From positions 2,232,001-2,296,000 of the forward strand of contig NZ_JAKRKC020000002.1 of the NCBI RefSeq assembly GCF_022664455.2: DNA of 64,000 nt, read 5' to 3'. Positions 36,553 through 44,291 of this stretch are shown in pieces. Positions within the stretch are counted from its first letter, which is position 1, and the number at the start of each line of letters is the position of its first letter. The position numbers were made by a program, and so were the translations under genes. The notes under the pieces were generated by a model. The model was not told the origin of the DNA. It saw nothing but the letters and a program-made list of their open reading frames with translations, and ran no database searches. Origin of the DNA: Actinomadura luzonensis. GTDB taxonomy: Bacteria > Actinomycetota > Actinomycetes > Streptosporangiales > Streptosporangiaceae.

Positions 36553-36684
36553 GGCTTCGCGACCTCCGCCCTGCCGGTCGCGGGGCAGGCGGGGGTGCCC
36601 GCTCCCGCGCGAACGGCTTGATCAACTGATCCAGGAACCTACTGGAGGGCACCGACAGTTCGAGAGTGAAATGATCAAAGGCGG

Positions 36685-36702
36685 ATTGTCGATAATATTG
36701 TC
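36685..36702. promoter_or_regulatory. GntR-type operator before the GntR gene
   Basis: ATTGTC, GATAAT, ATTGTC are contiguous and form two overlapping near-palindromes of the ATTGTC-GACAAT type, 34-51 bases before the regulator start. The closely matching GACAATATTGTC at 38276 and a GACAAT half-site at 38351 link it to the neighbouring promoters. Confidence 0.65.
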
Positions 36703-36735
36703 CAACCAGTTGCACGCGACGGCGGGAGGATTCCG

Positions 36736-37359
36736 TTGGGGGAGACGCTGACCGACCGCGTCCGGGCGGTCATACTCGGCGGGGACTTCGTGCCCAACCA
36801 GCGCCTCATCGAGGCCGACGTGTGCGAGCAGTTCGGGGCGAGCCGGGCGGCCGTGCGCGAGACGTTCAAGGAGCTGGCGTCCGAGGGCCTGGTCGAGATC
36901 ATGCGCAACAAGGGCGCCAGGGTCCGGGTCATCTCCAAGGCCGAGGCCGTGGAGATCACCGAGGTCCGGATGGTGCTGGAGGGGCTGGCGGCGTACAAGG
37001 CGGCCGAGCGGGTGACGCAGGAGCAGGCCGACGAGCTGCGGCAGGTGGTCGCGGACATGCGCGAGGCCGTGGCGGGCAACGACCTCGACCGCTACTCCGA
37101 GCTGAACGTCGCCCTGCACGCCAAGGTCCGGGAGATCGCCGGGCACCGCACCGCGGCGTCGATCATCGAACGGCTGGGGGCGCAGGTGGTGCGGCACAAG
37201 TTCCGGCTGGCCCGGCAGCCGGGGCGGGCGGCCGTGTCGCTGCCGCAGCACGAGCTGATCGTCGCCGCCATCGCCGCGCGCGACCCCGAGGCGGCGCAGA
37301 CGGCGATGCAGCAACACCTGCGCAGCGTCGTCAAGGCCCTGGAGTCGAGCGCGGACTGA
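36736..37359 (+). CDS. GntR-family regulator, FCD subfamily
   Basis: A 207-residue regulator from TTG 36736 with GGGAGGA seven bases upstream. The winged helix is LIEADVCEQFGASRAAVRET with the wing SEGLVEIMRNKGARVRVIS. The FCD ligand domain holds the metal/acid site residues in RMVLEG, DRYSELNVALHAKV and the closing HELIVAAIAARDPEAAQTAM. FCD proteins sense organic acids such as pathway intermediates and dissociate from TTGTC-type operators. It is next to an aromatic ring-cleavage cluster whose two divergent promoters carry the same boxes, so it is the likely local repressor. Confidence 0.92.
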   Translation: MGETLTDRVRAVILGGDFVPNQRLIEADVCEQFGASRAAVRETFKELASEGLVEIMRNKGARVRVISKAEAVEITEVRMVLEGLAAYKAAERVTQEQADELRQVVADMREAVAGNDLDRYSELNVALHAKVREIAGHRTAASIIERLGAQVVRHKFRLARQPGRAAVSLPQHELIVAAIAARDPEAAQTAMQQHLRSVVKALESSAD

Positions 37360-37411
37360 GAGCCCGCCCCGCCCCGCCTCGCGCCCGCCGGCGGGCCCGC
37401 CCCGCGCCCCG

Positions 37412-37471
37412 CCCGTCCCCGCGCCCGTCCCCGCGCCCGTCCTCGCGGCCGTTCTCGCGGCCGTCAGCGCG
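37412..37471. repeat. 12-bp tandem repeat, five copies
   Basis: Five consecutive 12-bp units of the form CCCGTCCCCGCG occupy 37412-37471, the last two more diverged. The array runs from the gap between convergent genes into the final codons of the dehydrogenase (stop at 37464-37466), encoding its Pro/Arg-rich end. Confidence 0.75.
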
Positions 37472-38252
37472 GCCCGGGCGGGCGCGGGACGCCGGTCTCG
37501 GTGGCGCGGTGCAGCGCGGCGGCGGTGGCGGCGGTCATGTCGCTGGGCACGCCCAGCTCCTCCAGCATGCGGGTGGCGGCGCGCATCTCGTGCACGCGGC
37601 GGACGCCGTGCTGCCCGGCCCCCTCCAGCAGGCGGGTCAGGAAACGCTCGTCGGCGTCCGTCACCGTCTCCACCAGGTGCGCCCAGAACCACTCGCCCAG
37701 CCCGGCCGCCTCGGCGGCGCGCCGCGCCTCGACGGCCAGCGCGCTGAGGCCCTTGACCAGGACGCTGCGCAGCAGCTTGCGGGCGGCCGCGTCGCCGGGC
37801 GCGCCGCCGATCGGGGTCACGTCCATGCCGAGGGCGCCCGCGAACGCGGCGAAGCGCTCGGCGCCCGGGCCGCTCGCCAGGATCGGCGTGGCGAGGCCGC
37901 GCAGCGGGACGGGCGCCATGATGGCCCCGTCCACGGCGACCGCGCCGGCCGACCCGGCCAGCTCGGCGATCGCGCGCTTGTCGCCGGGGGCGGCCGTGGA
38001 CAGGTCGGCGTAGAGGGCGCCCGGCTTCAGGTGGGGTCGCGACTCGGCGCAGGCGGCCAGGCTGTCGGCCCCGGTGGTCACGGCGATGACGACGTCCGCC
38101 CCGCGCACGGCGTCGGCATTGCCCGCGACGAGCGGCGACGCCGGTGGGTGCGCCGGGTCGTAGGCGCGCAGCCGCACCCGCCCCCCGAGCCCGCCGGCGA
38201 GCACGCGGCCGACCTCCCCGTACCCGAGCAGCGCCACCCGAAGCCCGTCCAT
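37464..38252 (-). CDS. NAD(P)-dependent oxidoreductase, 6PGDH-like with DUF1932 C-terminus
   Basis: A 262-residue dehydrogenase with a Rossmann start VALLGYGEVGRVLAGGL and an all-helical C-terminal domain (KLLRSVLVKGLSALAVEARRA onwards) of the DUF1932 type. The family oxidises beta-hydroxyacids. The conserved substrate loop appears as VDGAIMAPVPLRG, and the catalytic Lys is probably in AARKLLRS. ATG 38252 has GAGAGG five bases upstream. The gene is divergent from galB across a GACAATATTGTC operator, which argues for a role in the same aromatic pathway, for example oxidation of a ring-fission or side-chain intermediate. This role is inference. Confidence 0.85.
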   Translation of the reverse strand: MDGLRVALLGYGEVGRVLAGGLGGRVRLRAYDPAHPPASPLVAGNADAVRGADVVIAVTTGADSLAACAESRPHLKPGALYADLSTAAPGDKRAIAELAGSAGAVAVDGAIMAPVPLRGLATPILASGPGAERFAAFAGALGMDVTPIGGAPGDAAARKLLRSVLVKGLSALAVEARRAAEAAGLGEWFWAHLVETVTDADERFLTRLLEGAGQHGVRRVHEMRAATRMLEELGVPSDMTAATAAALHRATETGVPRPPGPR

Positions 38253-38275
38253 GAGCACCTCTCCCCAACATCGTT

Positions 38276-38287
38276 GACAATATTGTC
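38276..38287. promoter_or_regulatory. GntR-type operator before the dehydrogenase
   Basis: GACAATATTGTC is a perfect 12-bp palindrome, extended on the right by GATGT that mirrors ACATC on the left with a two-base offset. It is 24 bases before the dehydrogenase start and matches the box in front of the GntR gene. Confidence 0.7.
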
Positions 38288-38348
38288 GATGTTCCGTCAC
38301 CCACACCCTATCGAAACCCCGTTTAGTGGTCGATTGGCGACGAAAGTG

Positions 38349-38385
38349 TTGACAATCCTCCGGGGCCGCTCATAGCGTCGGGGCG
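38349..38385 (+). promoter_or_regulatory. Probable leaderless promoter of the gal operon with GntR half-site
   Basis: TTGACA (38349-38354) and TAGCGT (38373-38378) are 18 bases apart, and the GTG start at 38385 is six bases beyond the -10 element, where transcription would begin. No ribosome site is present, so the message is probably leaderless. The -35 element overlaps a GACAAT half-site, giving the GntR repressor direct access. Confidence 0.55.
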
Positions 38386-39125
38386 TGAACTCGGGAAACA
38401 CTCCGCACACCCTTCTGGTGATCAGTGCCCACGCGGGCGACTTCGTCTGGCGCGCGGCCGGCGCGATCGCGCTGACCGCCCACCGCGGCGGGCGGGCCAA
38501 GGTGGTCTGCCTCAGCTACGGCGAGCGCGGCGAGTCCGCCAAGGCGTGGCGCGCCGGCCACACCCTCGACGAGATCAAGGCCATCCGCCGGGAGGAGGCC
38601 GAGCACGCCGCCGCCGCGCTGGGCGCCGAGATCGAGTTCCTCGACGCGGGCGACTACCCGCTGGTGGAGACGCCGGAGCTGGTGGACCGGCTGGTGCGGG
38701 TCTACCGCGACTGCGAGCCCGGCGTGGTGCTCACCCACCCCCTCGCCGACCCGTACAACGGCGATCACCCCGCCGCGGCCCGCATGGCGCTCCAGGCCCG
38801 CGTGCTGGCCCAGGCCGCCGGCTACGACGCCCCCGGCGAGCCGCTGGGCGCGCCCCCGGTGTTCTTCTTCGAGCCGCACCAGCCCGAGCAGTGCGACTTC
38901 AAGCCCGACGTGCTGCTCGACATCACCCCCGTCTTCGAGGCCAAGCGCAAGGCCATGGAGTGCCTGCCGGCCCAGCAGCACATGTGGGACTACTACACCG
39001 ACCTCGCCGTCCGCCGCGGCGTGCAGCTCAAGCGCAACGCCGGACCCAACCTCGGGCTGCCCCACGACACCCGCGCCGAGGCGTTCATGCGCCTGTACCC
39101 GCAGGTGACGGACACCCTGGGATGA
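38385..39125 (+). CDS. galB: 4-oxalomesaconate hydratase (GalB-like, PIG-L/LmbE fold)
   Basis: A 246-residue LmbE-fold metalloprotein. Most LmbE enzymes are deacetylases with a HPDD motif; here VISAHAGDFVWRAAGAIAL matches the variant seen in the gallate-pathway hydratase GalB. Further site features are SYGERGESAKAWR and the distal LTHPLADPYNGDHPAA. GalB hydrates 4-oxalomesaconate to 4-carboxy-4-hydroxy-2-oxoadipate, the step between the tautomerase and aldolase encoded next door. Context therefore decides between deacetylase and hydratase. GTG start, probably leaderless. First gene of a four-gene operon. Confidence 0.85.
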   Translation: MNSGNTPHTLLVISAHAGDFVWRAAGAIALTAHRGGRAKVVCLSYGERGESAKAWRAGHTLDEIKAIRREEAEHAAAALGAEIEFLDAGDYPLVETPELVDRLVRVYRDCEPGVVLTHPLADPYNGDHPAAARMALQARVLAQAAGYDAPGEPLGAPPVFFFEPHQPEQCDFKPDVLLDITPVFEAKRKAMECLPAQQHMWDYYTDLAVRRGVQLKRNAGPNLGLPHDTRAEAFMRLYPQVTDTLG

Positions 39126-39136
39126 GGCCCGCGCGC

Positions 39137-39859
39137 ATGAGGAACGTCGTCGTCACCGACATCACCCGCGCGGACGTCGCCCGCATCGACGTCCTGGCCC
39201 GCTACGGCGTCGCCACCGTCCACGAGGCCGTCGGCCGCACCGGCTACCTCGGCCCGCGCCTCCGCCCCGCCTGGCCCGGCGCCCGCGTCGGCGGCAACGC
39301 CGTCACCGCGCTCTGCTGGCCCGGCGACAACCTGATGATCCACGTCGCCGTCGAGCAGTGCCGCGAGGGCGACGTGCTGGTCGTCGCCACGACGTCGCCG
39401 TGCGCCGACGGCATGTTCGGCGAGCTGTTCGCCACCGCGCTGCGGCACCGCGGCGTGCGCGGCGTGGTGATCGACGCCGGCGTCCGGGACGTCGCCGAGC
39501 TGCGGGCCATGGGCTTCCCCGCCTGGAGCGCGGCGGTCAGCGCGCAGGGCACCGTCAAGGCCACCCCGGGCGCGGTCAACGTGCCGGTCGCCGTCGGCGG
39601 CCAGGTCGTCCGGCCCGGCGACGTGATCCTCGCCGACGACGACGGCGTGCTCGTCGTCCCCCGGCAGGACCTGGAGTGCGCCGTGAGCGCCGCCGAGGCG
39701 CGGGCCGTCAAGGAGGCCGCGACGCGGGCGGCGTTCGAGAAGGGCGAGCTGGGCCTCGACCGGTACGGGCTGCGCGAGCGGCTGCCGGAGCTCGGCCTCG
39801 TCTACCTCACCCAAGCCGAGTACGAAGGCGCCGGGCCCGACGGGGACGGACGTGACTGA
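39137..39859 (+). CDS. galC: 4-carboxy-4-hydroxy-2-oxoadipate aldolase (RraA-like, GalC/LigK type)
   Basis: A 240-residue class II pyruvate aldolase of the RraA-like fold. It cleaves 4-carboxy-4-hydroxy-2-oxoadipate into pyruvate and oxaloacetate. Visible hallmarks are GVATVHEAVGRTGYL at the N-terminus, GDNLMIHVAVEQCREGDVLV, and the metal/substrate segment GVVIDAGVRD with its Arg-Asp pair. ATG 39137 gives the family-like start RNVVVTDI; an in-frame ATG at 39122 overlapping the galB stop (ATGA) is equally possible. The 3' end overlaps the tautomerase gene. Confidence 0.88.
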   Translation: MRNVVVTDITRADVARIDVLARYGVATVHEAVGRTGYLGPRLRPAWPGARVGGNAVTALCWPGDNLMIHVAVEQCREGDVLVVATTSPCADGMFGELFATALRHRGVRGVVIDAGVRDVAELRAMGFPAWSAAVSAQGTVKATPGAVNVPVAVGGQVVRPGDVILADDDGVLVVPRQDLECAVSAAEARAVKEAATRAAFEKGELGLDRYGLRERLPELGLVYLTQAEYEGAGPDGDGRD

Positions 39860-40988
39860 CGTGACTGACGTGACTGACGGCGGCGCTGACGGCGGCCGCC
39901 ACGACGGCGGCGTGCGCTGCATGCTGATGCGCGGCGGCACGTCCAAGGGCGCCTACTTCCTGGCCGCCGACCTGCCCGCCGACCCCGGCGAGCGCGACGA
40001 GCTGCTGCTGCGGATCCTCGGCAGCCCCGACCCCCGCCAGATCGACGGCATCGGCGGCGCCCACCCGCTGACCAGCAAGGTCGCCGTCGTGTCGCGCTCG
40101 GCCGACCCCGCGGCCGACCTCGACTACACCTTCCTCCAGGTGGCCGTGGACGAGCCCGCCGTGACCAGGACGCAGAACTGCGGCAACCTGCTCGCCGGCG
40201 TCGGCCCGTTCGCCGTCGAGCGCGGCCTCGTCCCGGCCGGGGGCGAGCACACCGAGACCCGCATCCGCCTGGTCAACACCGGCGGCGTCGCCACCGCCCG
40301 CTTCCCGACGCCGGGCGGCCGGGTCGACTACCGCGGCGGCACCGCCGTCTCCGGCGTGCCGGGGACGGCCGCCGCCGTCGTCCTCGGCTTCGAGGACACC
40401 GCAGGCTCCGCCACCGGCAGCCTGCTGCCCACCGGCAACCAGGTGGACGTCATCGACGGCATCGAGGTCACCTGCGTCGACAACGGCATGCCGGTCGTCG
40501 TGGCGGCCGCCCGCGACCTCGGCATCACCGGCTACGAGCCGTACGAGGAGCTGGCCGCCGACGCCGCGCTCGCCGAGCGGGTGCAGGAGCTGCGCCTGCG
40601 GGCCGGGAAGCTGATGGGGCTCGGCGACGTCGCGGGCGCGTCCGTCCCGAAGACGACGCTGGTCGCGCCGCCCAGGGACGGCGGCGCGCTGTGCACCCGC
40701 ACGTTCATCCCGGTCCGGCCGCACACCTCGATCGGCGTGCTGGGCGCGGTGAGCGTCGTGACGGCGGCGCTGCTGCCGGACGGCGTGGCCCGCCGCCACG
40801 CCCGCCTGCCGGACGGGCCGCGCGTGGACGTCGAGCACCCCGCCGGCCACCTCCAGGTCGAGGTGGAGCTCGACCTGACCACCGACCCGCCCACCGCGGT
40901 GCGCGCCGCGAACGTGCGCACCGCCCGCAAGCTCTTCGACGGGACGGTCTTCCCCCGCCCGCGACCGGACGAAGGACCGACGACCTGA
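39852..40988 (+). CDS. galD: 4-oxalomesaconate tautomerase (GalD-like, PrpF family)
   Basis: A 378-residue PrpF-family isomerase with two diaminopimelate-epimerase-like halves. GalD converts the keto form of 4-oxalomesaconate to the enol needed by GalB. The family signature RCMLMRGGTSKGAYFLAADL and TRTQNCGNLLAGVGPFAVE are both clear; the Cys of NCGN is one catalytic position. The start is uncertain because GTGACTGAC is repeated three times (39852, 39861, 39870), giving three possible GTG codons. It overlaps galC by eight bases and its stop shares a base with the next ATG. Confidence 0.9.
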   Translation: MTDVTDVTDGGADGGRHDGGVRCMLMRGGTSKGAYFLAADLPADPGERDELLLRILGSPDPRQIDGIGGAHPLTSKVAVVSRSADPAADLDYTFLQVAVDEPAVTRTQNCGNLLAGVGPFAVERGLVPAGGEHTETRIRLVNTGGVATARFPTPGGRVDYRGGTAVSGVPGTAAAVVLGFEDTAGSATGSLLPTGNQVDVIDGIEVTCVDNGMPVVVAAARDLGITGYEPYEELAADAALAERVQELRLRAGKLMGLGDVAGASVPKTTLVAPPRDGGALCTRTFIPVRPHTSIGVLGAVSVVTAALLPDGVARRHARLPDGPRVDVEHPAGHLQVEVELDLTTDPPTAVRAANVRTARKLFDGTVFPRPRPDEGPTT

Positions 40989-41938
40989 TGAACGCCCTGC
41001 TGCACGACGTCGCCCACCTCGGCTACGCCGAACTGCTCACCCCCCAGCCCGAGCGCAGCCTGTGGTTCTTCACCGAGATCCTCGGCATGACCCGCGCCGG
41101 CGCCGACGGCGACTCGGTCTACCTGCGCACCTACGACGACTACGAGCACCACAGCCTCAAGCTGACCGCCCACCGCACCTCCGGCCTGCGCGCGACCGGC
41201 CTCCGCGCGGCGAGCCAGGAGGCGCTGGAGCGCCGGGTGCTCGCCGTCAAGGACGCCGGGCTCGGCATCGGCTGGCGCGACGGCGACGCCGGGCGCGGCC
41301 CCACGTACGCCTTCCGCGACCCCGACGGGCACGAGATGCACCTGTACTGGGAGTCGGAGTGGTACGAGGCGCCCGAGGAGCTACGGTCGGCGCTGAAGAA
41401 CCAGCCGCAGGCGTTCCCCCGGCACGGGGTGGGCGTGCGCCGCCTCGACCACGTCAACTACCTGGCCGCCGAGGCCGCCGCCAACGGCGCCTTCGTCCGC
41501 GACGCGCTCGGCGCCCGCGTCACCGAGCAGATCATGCTGGACAGCGGCCGCGTCTCGGCCCAGTGGCTGCACTTCGCGAACAAGTCGTACGACCTGGTCT
41601 ACACCGACGACTGGTCCGGCTCGTCCGGGCGGCTGCACCACCTCGCGTTCGCCACCAACGGCCGCGAGGACATCCTGCGCGCCGCCGACATCGCCCTCGA
41701 GAACGGCGTCTTCATCGAGACCGGCCCGCACAAGCACGCCATCCAGCAGACGTTCTTCCTCTACCTGTACGAGCCCGGCGGCAACCGGATCGAGCTGTGC
41801 AACCCCCTCACCCGGCTCATCCTGGCCCCCGACTGGCGAACGGTGACCTGGACCGAGGCCGAGCGCGCCAAGGGCCAGGCGTGGGGGCTGAAGACCATCG
41901 AGTCCTTCCACACGCACGGCACCCCGCCGCTGGAGTGA
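40988..41938 (+). CDS. Type I (VOC-fold) extradiol ring-cleavage dioxygenase
   Basis: A 316-residue two-domain VOC protein of the catechol 2,3-dioxygenase class. The likely Fe(II) ligands are His in RRLDHVNYL (about 155), His in GRLHHLAF (about 217) and Glu in GNRIELCNP (about 268); the active-site Tyr in FLYLYEPGG is also in place. The enzyme opens an aromatic ring next to vicinal hydroxyls with O2. It is the last gene of the gal-type operon (TGATG overlap), so its product should feed the tautomerase, implying a gallate- or protocatechuate-like substrate. Known gallate dioxygenases are of the unrelated LigAB type. Confidence 0.85.
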   Translation: MNALLHDVAHLGYAELLTPQPERSLWFFTEILGMTRAGADGDSVYLRTYDDYEHHSLKLTAHRTSGLRATGLRAASQEALERRVLAVKDAGLGIGWRDGDAGRGPTYAFRDPDGHEMHLYWESEWYEAPEELRSALKNQPQAFPRHGVGVRRLDHVNYLAAEAAANGAFVRDALGARVTEQIMLDSGRVSAQWLHFANKSYDLVYTDDWSGSSGRLHHLAFATNGREDILRAADIALENGVFIETGPHKHAIQQTFFLYLYEPGGNRIELCNPLTRLILAPDWRTVTWTEAERAKGQAWGLKTIESFHTHGTPPLE

Positions 41939-41957
41939 CCTGACCGAGCGGCCGGCC

Positions 41958-43394
41958 TCAGCCCACGAACCGGGCCACCGCCGGGACCCGCCGCAGCACC
42001 AGCCGGTCCAGCAGCAGCACCGCCACCATGGTCGCGCCCGCCAGCGGGAACACCAGCCCCAGCACCGCCATGATCGCGATCACCCCGTACGCCGTGCGCC
42101 GGTCCGCCGGCCGGGCGGGCGCCCCGGCGCGGCCGCGCGGCCGGCGCTTCCACCACATCCACCCGCCGGTGACCACGAGCGTGATCAGCGACAGGCAGGC
42201 GGCGAGCATGACGGCCAGGTTGGCGGGGCCGTACCTGCGGCCCTCGTGCAGCGCGATGCCCTGCTCGACGAGCTTGGCCATCGTGCCGTACTCGGCCCAG
42301 CCGTACGACGTCAGCACCTTGCCCGAGTACTGGTCCACGTGGAGCGTGCGGGCGGCCGACGGGTCGCGGCGCGGCTCGGCCACGACCGTGTAGACGCCGG
42401 TCGGGCCGTCCGGCAGGAGCACCTTGACCTCGCACTCGCCGCACGAGGCGACGGCGGGCCGGGCGGCGGCGAGCGCGGCCTCCACGGGCAGCGCGCCGGC
42501 CTGCGCCGCCCCGCCGTGGCCGGCGTGCCCGGCATGCCCGCCGGACTCGGGGACGGGCAGCCGCTCGGCCGCCCACGGCACCTTGGCGTCGGGGTTCGCG
42601 GACAGGTCGCCGGACAGCGGCGGAGTGGAGGTGTGCGGGAAATCGGCGGCGTTCGGCGCGGTCGAGCCGGTGCGCTCCTGGAGGCGTTGCAGCCCGTCGC
42701 CCCACACGCCCGACCAGGGCAGGCCGGACACGACCAGGAAGACCACGACCGCGCCCGACCCGACGCCCACCCGGACGTGCAGGCGGCGCAGCCGGCCGCG
42801 GGGCGACCTGGAGGCCCGCGCCCGGGTCCGGCGGCCGGTCCACCACAGGTACGTGCCCGACGCCACGAGGATCAGCGCCCAGCAGGCCGCGATCTCCACG
42901 ACGCGGTCGCCGGCGACGCCGGACATCAGCTCGCCGTGGATCGTGCGGACCATCCGCATGAACGTGGCCGCGTCGTCGATCTGGCCGACCACCCGGGCCG
43001 TGCCCGGGTCCACGTACACGGAGACGCCCTGCGCGAACGGGCCGGTGTCCGCGCCCTGGAGGATGACGCGGGTGGTGCGGTCAGGGGAGGAGGGCGGGAC
43101 GACGGACATGACCGCCGCCCCGGGGCGGGCGTCGCGGGCGGCGGCGATCTGCTCCGACAGCGGGCGCGGCGCGGCGACCGGCTGGGCGAGGGTGCGGACG
43201 TCCTGGTAGCGCCACTCCTCGAACGGCTCCTTGAACAGGTAGACGGCGCCGGTCACGGCGAGCACGAGCAGGACGGGGGCGACGAACAGGCCGGCGTAGA
43301 AGTGCCAGCGCCACACGGCGCGGTAACGCTGCGAAGAGGAGGCGGGGGCGGGAGTGGTGGGGGAAGGGGCTGGGCGTGCCTCGACCGAGGTCAT
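41958..43394 (-). CDS. PepSY-associated membrane protein (PiuB/DUF3526-like iron-reductase type)
   Basis: A 478-residue membrane protein with the PepSY-TM architecture: WRWHFYAGLFVAPVLLVLAVTGAVYLF as helix 1, then a large external PepSY region, a second group at LILVASGTYLWWTGRR and VVVFLVVSGLPWSGVWG, and C-terminal helices ending LVFPLAGATMVAVLLLDRLVL. These proteins are often near siderophore or copper uptake genes and may reduce or handle metals. Conserved His in WRWHFYAG and in GMTIHGELM-like positions (RTIHGELMSG) could bind haem. The ATG has GGAG nine bases upstream. A membrane protein gene lies upstream in the same direction. Confidence 0.8.
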   Translation of the reverse strand: MTSVEARPAPSPTTPAPASSSQRYRAVWRWHFYAGLFVAPVLLVLAVTGAVYLFKEPFEEWRYQDVRTLAQPVAAPRPLSEQIAAARDARPGAAVMSVVPPSSPDRTTRVILQGADTGPFAQGVSVYVDPGTARVVGQIDDAATFMRMVRTIHGELMSGVAGDRVVEIAACWALILVASGTYLWWTGRRTRARASRSPRGRLRRLHVRVGVGSGAVVVFLVVSGLPWSGVWGDGLQRLQERTGSTAPNAADFPHTSTPPLSGDLSANPDAKVPWAAERLPVPESGGHAGHAGHGGAAQAGALPVEAALAAARPAVASCGECEVKVLLPDGPTGVYTVVAEPRRDPSAARTLHVDQYSGKVLTSYGWAEYGTMAKLVEQGIALHEGRRYGPANLAVMLAACLSLITLVVTGGWMWWKRRPRGRAGAPARPADRRTAYGVIAIMAVLGLVFPLAGATMVAVLLLDRLVLRRVPAVARFVG

Positions 43395-43460
43395 GAAGGG
43401 CTCCGTTCGTTACGGAGGAAAGGCAGGGGAGCACGCCCGCACCCGCGGGGCGCGGGCAGG

Positions 43461-43580
43461 GCGGCGGGGTGGCCCGCGGAGTGCGGGCGCGGCGGGATGG
43501 CCCGCGGAGTGCGGGCACGGCGGGTTGGCCGCGCGGCGGGTTGGCCGTGGGGCGCGGCGGCCGTGGGGCGCGGCGGTCGC
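43461..43580. repeat. 28-bp tandem repeats between two membrane protein genes
   Basis: Two nearly identical 28-bp units, each beginning GCGGCGGG and ending GAGTGCGGGC (43461-43488, 43489-43516), are followed by shorter degenerate copies built on GGCGGGTTGGCC and GTGGGGCGCGGCGG. No reading frame across them looks genuine. Confidence 0.7.
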
Positions 43581-43594
43581 GGGGTGGGCCTGCG

Positions 43595-44220
43595 TCAGCC
43601 TGCCGGGGCGGGCGGGCCACGCCGGCACAGCGCGCCCGCGAGGGCCTGGGGCGCCCGCACCCGGCCGCGTCCCACGCGGCCGGTCCCGGCGCGCACGGCT
43701 CGGGCGGCGGGACGAGGGCGGGCAGGCCGCGCCACAACCGGTGCAGCGAGCAGCACAGCAGCGCCAGGAGGGCGGCGAGCGCCGTCTCCCCCCGGTCCAG
43801 CCACCAGGCGGACACCACGGCGACGACGGCGTGCGCGGCCGGCATGCCGAGCTGCGTCCACAGCCCGCCGCCCCCGGCGAGGTGGCCGGGGTGCTCGTGG
43901 TGGGCGAGGGACGGGGCGGCGTCCAGGCCGAACAGGCGATGCATGCCGTACTGGGCGGCGAAGGCGGCCACGACCAGCGTCCCCAGGGAGCGCCGGCGGC
44001 GGGCCAGCACGTAGGCCCCGGCCGCGGTCAGGGCGGTGGCGGCGGCGAGGACCGGCAGGCGGACGCCTGAGCCGCCGGCCAGCGTGTGCATCCCGAGCGC
44101 GGCGTACACGCAGACGACCGCGAACACCGCCGAGCGGGGGCCGCGCAGGCCGGACCGGCCGGCCTGCGCGCCGTCCCTGCTGTCGGTGCCGCCGAGGCGT
44201 CCTTCCTGATCGGGTTTCAT
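43595..44220 (-). CDS. Small membrane protein beside PepSY gene, probable frameshift near 43660
   Basis: From ATG 44220 the frame encodes about 185 residues with several hydrophobic segments (FAVVCVYAALGMHTLAGG, VLAAATALTAAGAYVLA, GMPAAHAVVAVVSAWWLD, ALAALLALLCCSLH) and a His-rich loop AHHEHPGHLAGGGG. After PAAWDAAG at about 43665 the original frame runs on without a stop through repeats into the next gene, which is implausible. A one-base shift gives a short tail ending ALCRRGPPAPAG and a stop at 43595, so I place the end there. I do not recognise the family. It precedes the PepSY protein gene and may share its metal-related role. Confidence 0.55.
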
Positions 44221-44291
44221 GCGCGACCACCGCTCACACCGACAGATACGGGGGCGTGTCACGAAAAGTTCAGACATCTACCTCGGACGGC

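Noticed and set aside
38385..39125. GlcNAc-type deacetylase in mycothiol synthesis (MshB)
   Set aside because: The motif is HAGD rather than HPDD and the gene is embedded in a galC-galD-dioxygenase operon, which fits the hydratase GalB better.
39852..39878. Triple GTGACTGAC as a phase-variable element
   Set aside because: Unit length is nine bases and every copy offers the same GTG start, so changes would only alter the N-terminus by three residues.
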